Source of the DNA: Aureibacter tunicatorum | GTDB taxonomy: Bacteria > Bacteroidota > Bacteroidia > Cytophagales > Cyclobacteriaceae | NCBI RefSeq assembly: GCF_036492635.1 | Contig: NZ_AP025307.1 | Span: 1-64,000, forward strand | Direction of reading: 5' to 3' | Length of the DNA: 64,000 bases | Shown: positions 63,263 through 64,000 of the stretch, piece by piece | How positions within the stretch are numbered: the stretch's first letter is position 1 | Layout: the number at the start of each line of letters is the position of its first letter | Notes under the pieces: model-generated | Seen by the model: the letters and a program-made list of their open reading frames with translations, nothing else | The model's database searches: none | Told to the model about the DNA's origin: nothing | Program-made: the position numbers and the translations under genes

Positions 63263-63958
63263 ATGAGTAAACACCTGATATGCATAGCGATAGATGACGA
63301 GCCATTCGCATTGGAGCTTATTAAAGAATACTGTCGAAAGGTACCCTCAATAGAATTGACAAGAACTTTCAACAATCCGATAGAAGCCTCTTATTTTCTA
63401 AAAAACAATCATCCGGATATCATATTCTTGGACATCAAAATGCCCGAACTTTCAGGCATGCAACTAGCTCATAAAATAAAACAATCCGTCATCATATTCA
63501 CTACAGCCTATAGCGAGTTCGCCGCAGAAAGCTATGACTTGGAGGCTGTCGACTATTTGATGAAGCCATTCAACTTTCAGCGATTTTACAAAGCCATTGA
63601 AAAAGCGGAGAAATATATTCAACTTAAAAATCAAAAACACAAACCGGCAATCTCTTCCTATATCCAAGTAAAAGTCGAATACAAAAACATTCAAATCAAT
63701 ACAAATGAAATCCGATACATTGAAGCGATGGATAACTATGTGAAAATCTTTACAGAACAAGATTGCTATATCACAAAGCTATCCATGAAAGCCATACTTA
63801 AAGAATTGCCTGACAAGGAGTTCTTCAGAATCCATAAATCTTACATTGTATCAAAACAACACATAGACTATTTCTCAGCCAGTGACATCGCAATGGGAAA
63901 TAAAACACTGCCTATTGGCCGAAAATACAGCTCCGAATTCTCCGAATTCATGTCTTAG
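63263..63958 (+). CDS. LytTR-family response regulator
   Basis: A 231-residue regulator. The receiver (1-120) has acidic pair AIDDEP, phospho-Asp57 in IIFLDIKMP, the Thr of FTTAY and Lys in LMKPF. The LytTR DNA-binding domain follows (YIQVKVEYKNIQINTNEI, YIEAMDNYVKIFTEQD, FFRIHKSYIVSKQHIDYFS). It pairs with the LytS-like kinase and probably controls the receptor gene in the same transcript. Confidence 0.95.
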   Translation: MSKHLICIAIDDEPFALELIKEYCRKVPSIELTRTFNNPIEASYFLKNNHPDIIFLDIKMPELSGMQLAHKIKQSVIIFTTAYSEFAAESYDLEAVDYLMKPFNFQRFYKAIEKAEKYIQLKNQKHKPAISSYIQVKVEYKNIQINTNEIRYIEAMDNYVKIFTEQDCYITKLSMKAILKELPDKEFFRIHKSYIVSKQHIDYFSASDIAMGNKTLPIGRKYSSEFSEFMS

Positions 63959-64000
63959 CTTATTTATCCCATGATCCATTTGGCTTTTGACCATTTGTAT

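Overview
The window comes from a low-GC Bacteroidota chromosome, probably a marine or environmental Cytophagales-type bacterium. The evidence is a SusC/SusD pair in a polysaccharide utilization locus (PUL), a one-protein hybrid two-component regulator, a type IX secretion (T9SS) C-terminal sorting domain, LytS/LytTR signalling, lipobox lipoproteins and a TAnnTTTG-type promoter box. The species cannot be fixed from this sequence. I saw no rRNA, tRNA or CRISPR array.

Layout. (1) 1-14.2 kb is a PUL. Seven minus-strand genes run GH130 phosphorylase, MFS transporter, six-hairpin lipoprotein, SusC, SusD, LamG lipoprotein and a GH13 enzyme cut by the window edge. A divergent hybrid regulator controls them; its kinase half looks degenerate. 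(2) 14.5-17.6 kb holds a fatty-acid desaturase, a DEAD-box helicase and three tandem cold-shock-domain genes, a plausible cold-response block. (3) 17.8-20.6 kb holds small orphan membrane or lipoprotein genes mixed with decayed coding fragments, resembling the debris of toxin/immunity loci. (4) 20.9-30.5 kb holds two large proteins that share a basic leader with an MPPxQ motif, one ending in a HEGGH metalloprotease-like domain. Between them lie two Cys-nucleophile alpha/beta hydrolases with paralogous AraC regulators. (5) 30.6-40.5 kb holds a metallophosphoesterase, a cluster of immunity-like genes including an Imm35-like protein, and an 1879-residue secreted M43 protease with nine CUB domains. 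(6) 41.0-48.6 kb is a polymorphic-toxin locus, the most interesting region.

The toxin locus has a 1507-residue toxin with an AHH-type nuclease tip and an adjacent Imm11-like immunity gene. An orphan toxin tip follows, carrying a 113-bp copy of the toxin's pre-tip region at about 90% identity, with its own candidate immunity gene. Next come a second, broken AHH tip, its frameshifted Imm11-like partner and a decayed copy of the first immunity gene. Together they look like a graveyard or reservoir of exchangeable toxin tips. Composition drops sharply at the junction between toxin body and tip, as expected for swapped tips.

(7) 48.8-54.1 kb holds an amidohydrolase/outer-membrane-barrel pair, an AraC regulator and a TrmH-family methyltransferase. 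(8) 54.3-57.6 kb is another mosaic: an internally deleted Rpn-type nuclease gene, a 185-bp direct repeat, a fragment of a gene found intact at 33-34 kb, and small unknown genes. (9) 57.8-64 kb holds a 603-residue unknown protein, a TonB-dependent receptor and a LytS/LytTR pair coupled to it.

Several genes (32.2-34.6, 45.5-48.6, 55-57 kb) are very AT-rich and partly duplicated, the usual state of rapidly turning-over immunity and toxin modules. No injection-system structural genes are present, so the delivery route of the large toxin-like proteins is inferred only.
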